From Muribaculaceae bacterium (GTDB lineage: Bacteria; Bacteroidota; Bacteroidia; Bacteroidales; Muribaculaceae): a DNA stretch of 23,231 nucleotides. The position numbers and the translations under genes were made by a program. The first letter of the stretch is position 1. Every line of letters starts with the position of its first letter. Under the pieces are notes generated by a model, which was not told the origin of the DNA, did not search any database, and saw only the letters and a list, made by a program, of their open reading frames with translations. Positions 22,992-23,231 of the stretch are shown here, piece by piece. The stretch lies in contig CADFRV010000008.1 of assembly GCA_902836725.1 (NCBI GenBank), forward strand, positions 1 to 23,231, read 5' to 3'.

Positions 22992-23040
22992 AAAATCGGT
23001 GTGTCAGAATTCGTGCATTTCCTGACACACCGATTTTTTT
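22992..23040 (+). terminator. intrinsic terminator of the two-component operon
   Basis: A perfect 16-bp stem (AAAATCGGTGTGTCAG 22992-23007 with CTGACACACCGATTTT 23022-23037) has a 14-nt loop and a T-run of seven (23034-23040). It starts 21 nt after the stop codon. It shares CGGTGTGTCA plus RAATTC with the hairpin at 18326. Confidence 0.9.
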
Positions 23041-23231
23041 ATTATTGCTGTCCGGTAAAAACGCCTAAGTCACCAATTGTCCACTGATACGCAATGTGTT
23101 GAAGCGCATTTATACAACATGGGCTTGTCCATCTATACCATACAGACAATCAATATGCGTTATATTCCCGGATAACAATATTATCCCCGCGAGCCGCCGG
23201 AGGTGGCGTGCAAAATTTAAGCCCCATATCG
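23041..23231. other. 191-bp terminal non-coding stretch
   Basis: No open frame of useful length, promoter consensus or RNA gene is recognised. A small palindrome (GGATAA 23171-23176 with TTATCC 23182-23187) is the only structure seen. It may be the upstream region of a gene beyond the window. Confidence 0.4.

Noticed and set aside
1..23231. CRISPR arrays, tRNA/rRNA genes, insertion sequences, prophage genes
   Set aside because: Looked for on both strands; no direct-repeat array, cloverleaf, rRNA-like sequence, transposase or phage protein was recognised.

Overview
This window reads as chromosomal DNA of an anaerobic gut-type Bacteroidota, most likely order Bacteroidales and plausibly Muribaculaceae. 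The family-level guess is inference. The support is promoters of the TTTG-N19/20-TAnnTTTG type, starts without Shine-Dalgarno sequences, exported proteins with type IX-secretion-like C-terminal tails, a LacZ-type GH2 beta-galactosidase with a ricin-type domain, and an anaerobic 2-oxoacid:ferredoxin oxidoreductase operon. No insertion sequence, phage gene, tRNA, rRNA or CRISPR array is visible.

Layout. Positions 29-466 (-) encode a FdtA/WxcM-type sugar 3,4-ketoisomerase, divergent from 643-3627 (+), a large secreted multi-domain adhesin-like protein. Next come 3868-5073 (+), a PLP aminotransferase; 5233-8568 (+), a 1111-residue cytosolic protein with OB-like segments and a C-terminal Schlafen AlbA_2 domain; and 8792-9352 (+), a small exported PepSY-like protein. 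The minus-strand pair 15158-13197 (secreted CotH-type protein with an F5/8C-like domain) and 13086-9514 (exported ricin-GH2 beta-galactosidase) may be co-transcribed. The second gene also has what looks like its own promoter, inside a 13-bp perfect inverted repeat. A divergent 431-bp region then leads into the four-gene operon 15590-18295 (+): ferredoxin, alpha (VorB-like), TPP-binding beta and gamma subunits of a branched-chain or related 2-oxoacid:ferredoxin oxidoreductase. After it come an MsbA-type ABC exporter (18522-20351, +) and an OmpR-type response regulator with its histidine kinase (20708-22970, +).

Functional themes are envelope and surface work (sugar isomerase, adhesin, CotH protein, beta-galactosidase, ABC exporter, two-component sensor) and anaerobic metabolism (ferredoxin oxidoreductase, aminotransferase). 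The aminotransferase could supply 2-oxoacids to the oxidoreductase, but that link is speculative.

The most notable unexplained items are: (1) the OB-like/AlbA_2 protein, which keeps an E-x4-E...D set resembling that of Schlafen RNases but has no ATPase domain; (2) a candidate ~70-nt minus-strand small RNA at 20401-20472, with a consensus -7 box and a strong terminator; (3) the palindrome covering both promoter elements of the beta-galactosidase; (4) two terminators with the same stem sequence 4.6 kb apart; and (5) structured leaders in front of the oxidoreductase operon, the ABC exporter, the aminotransferase and the two-component system.
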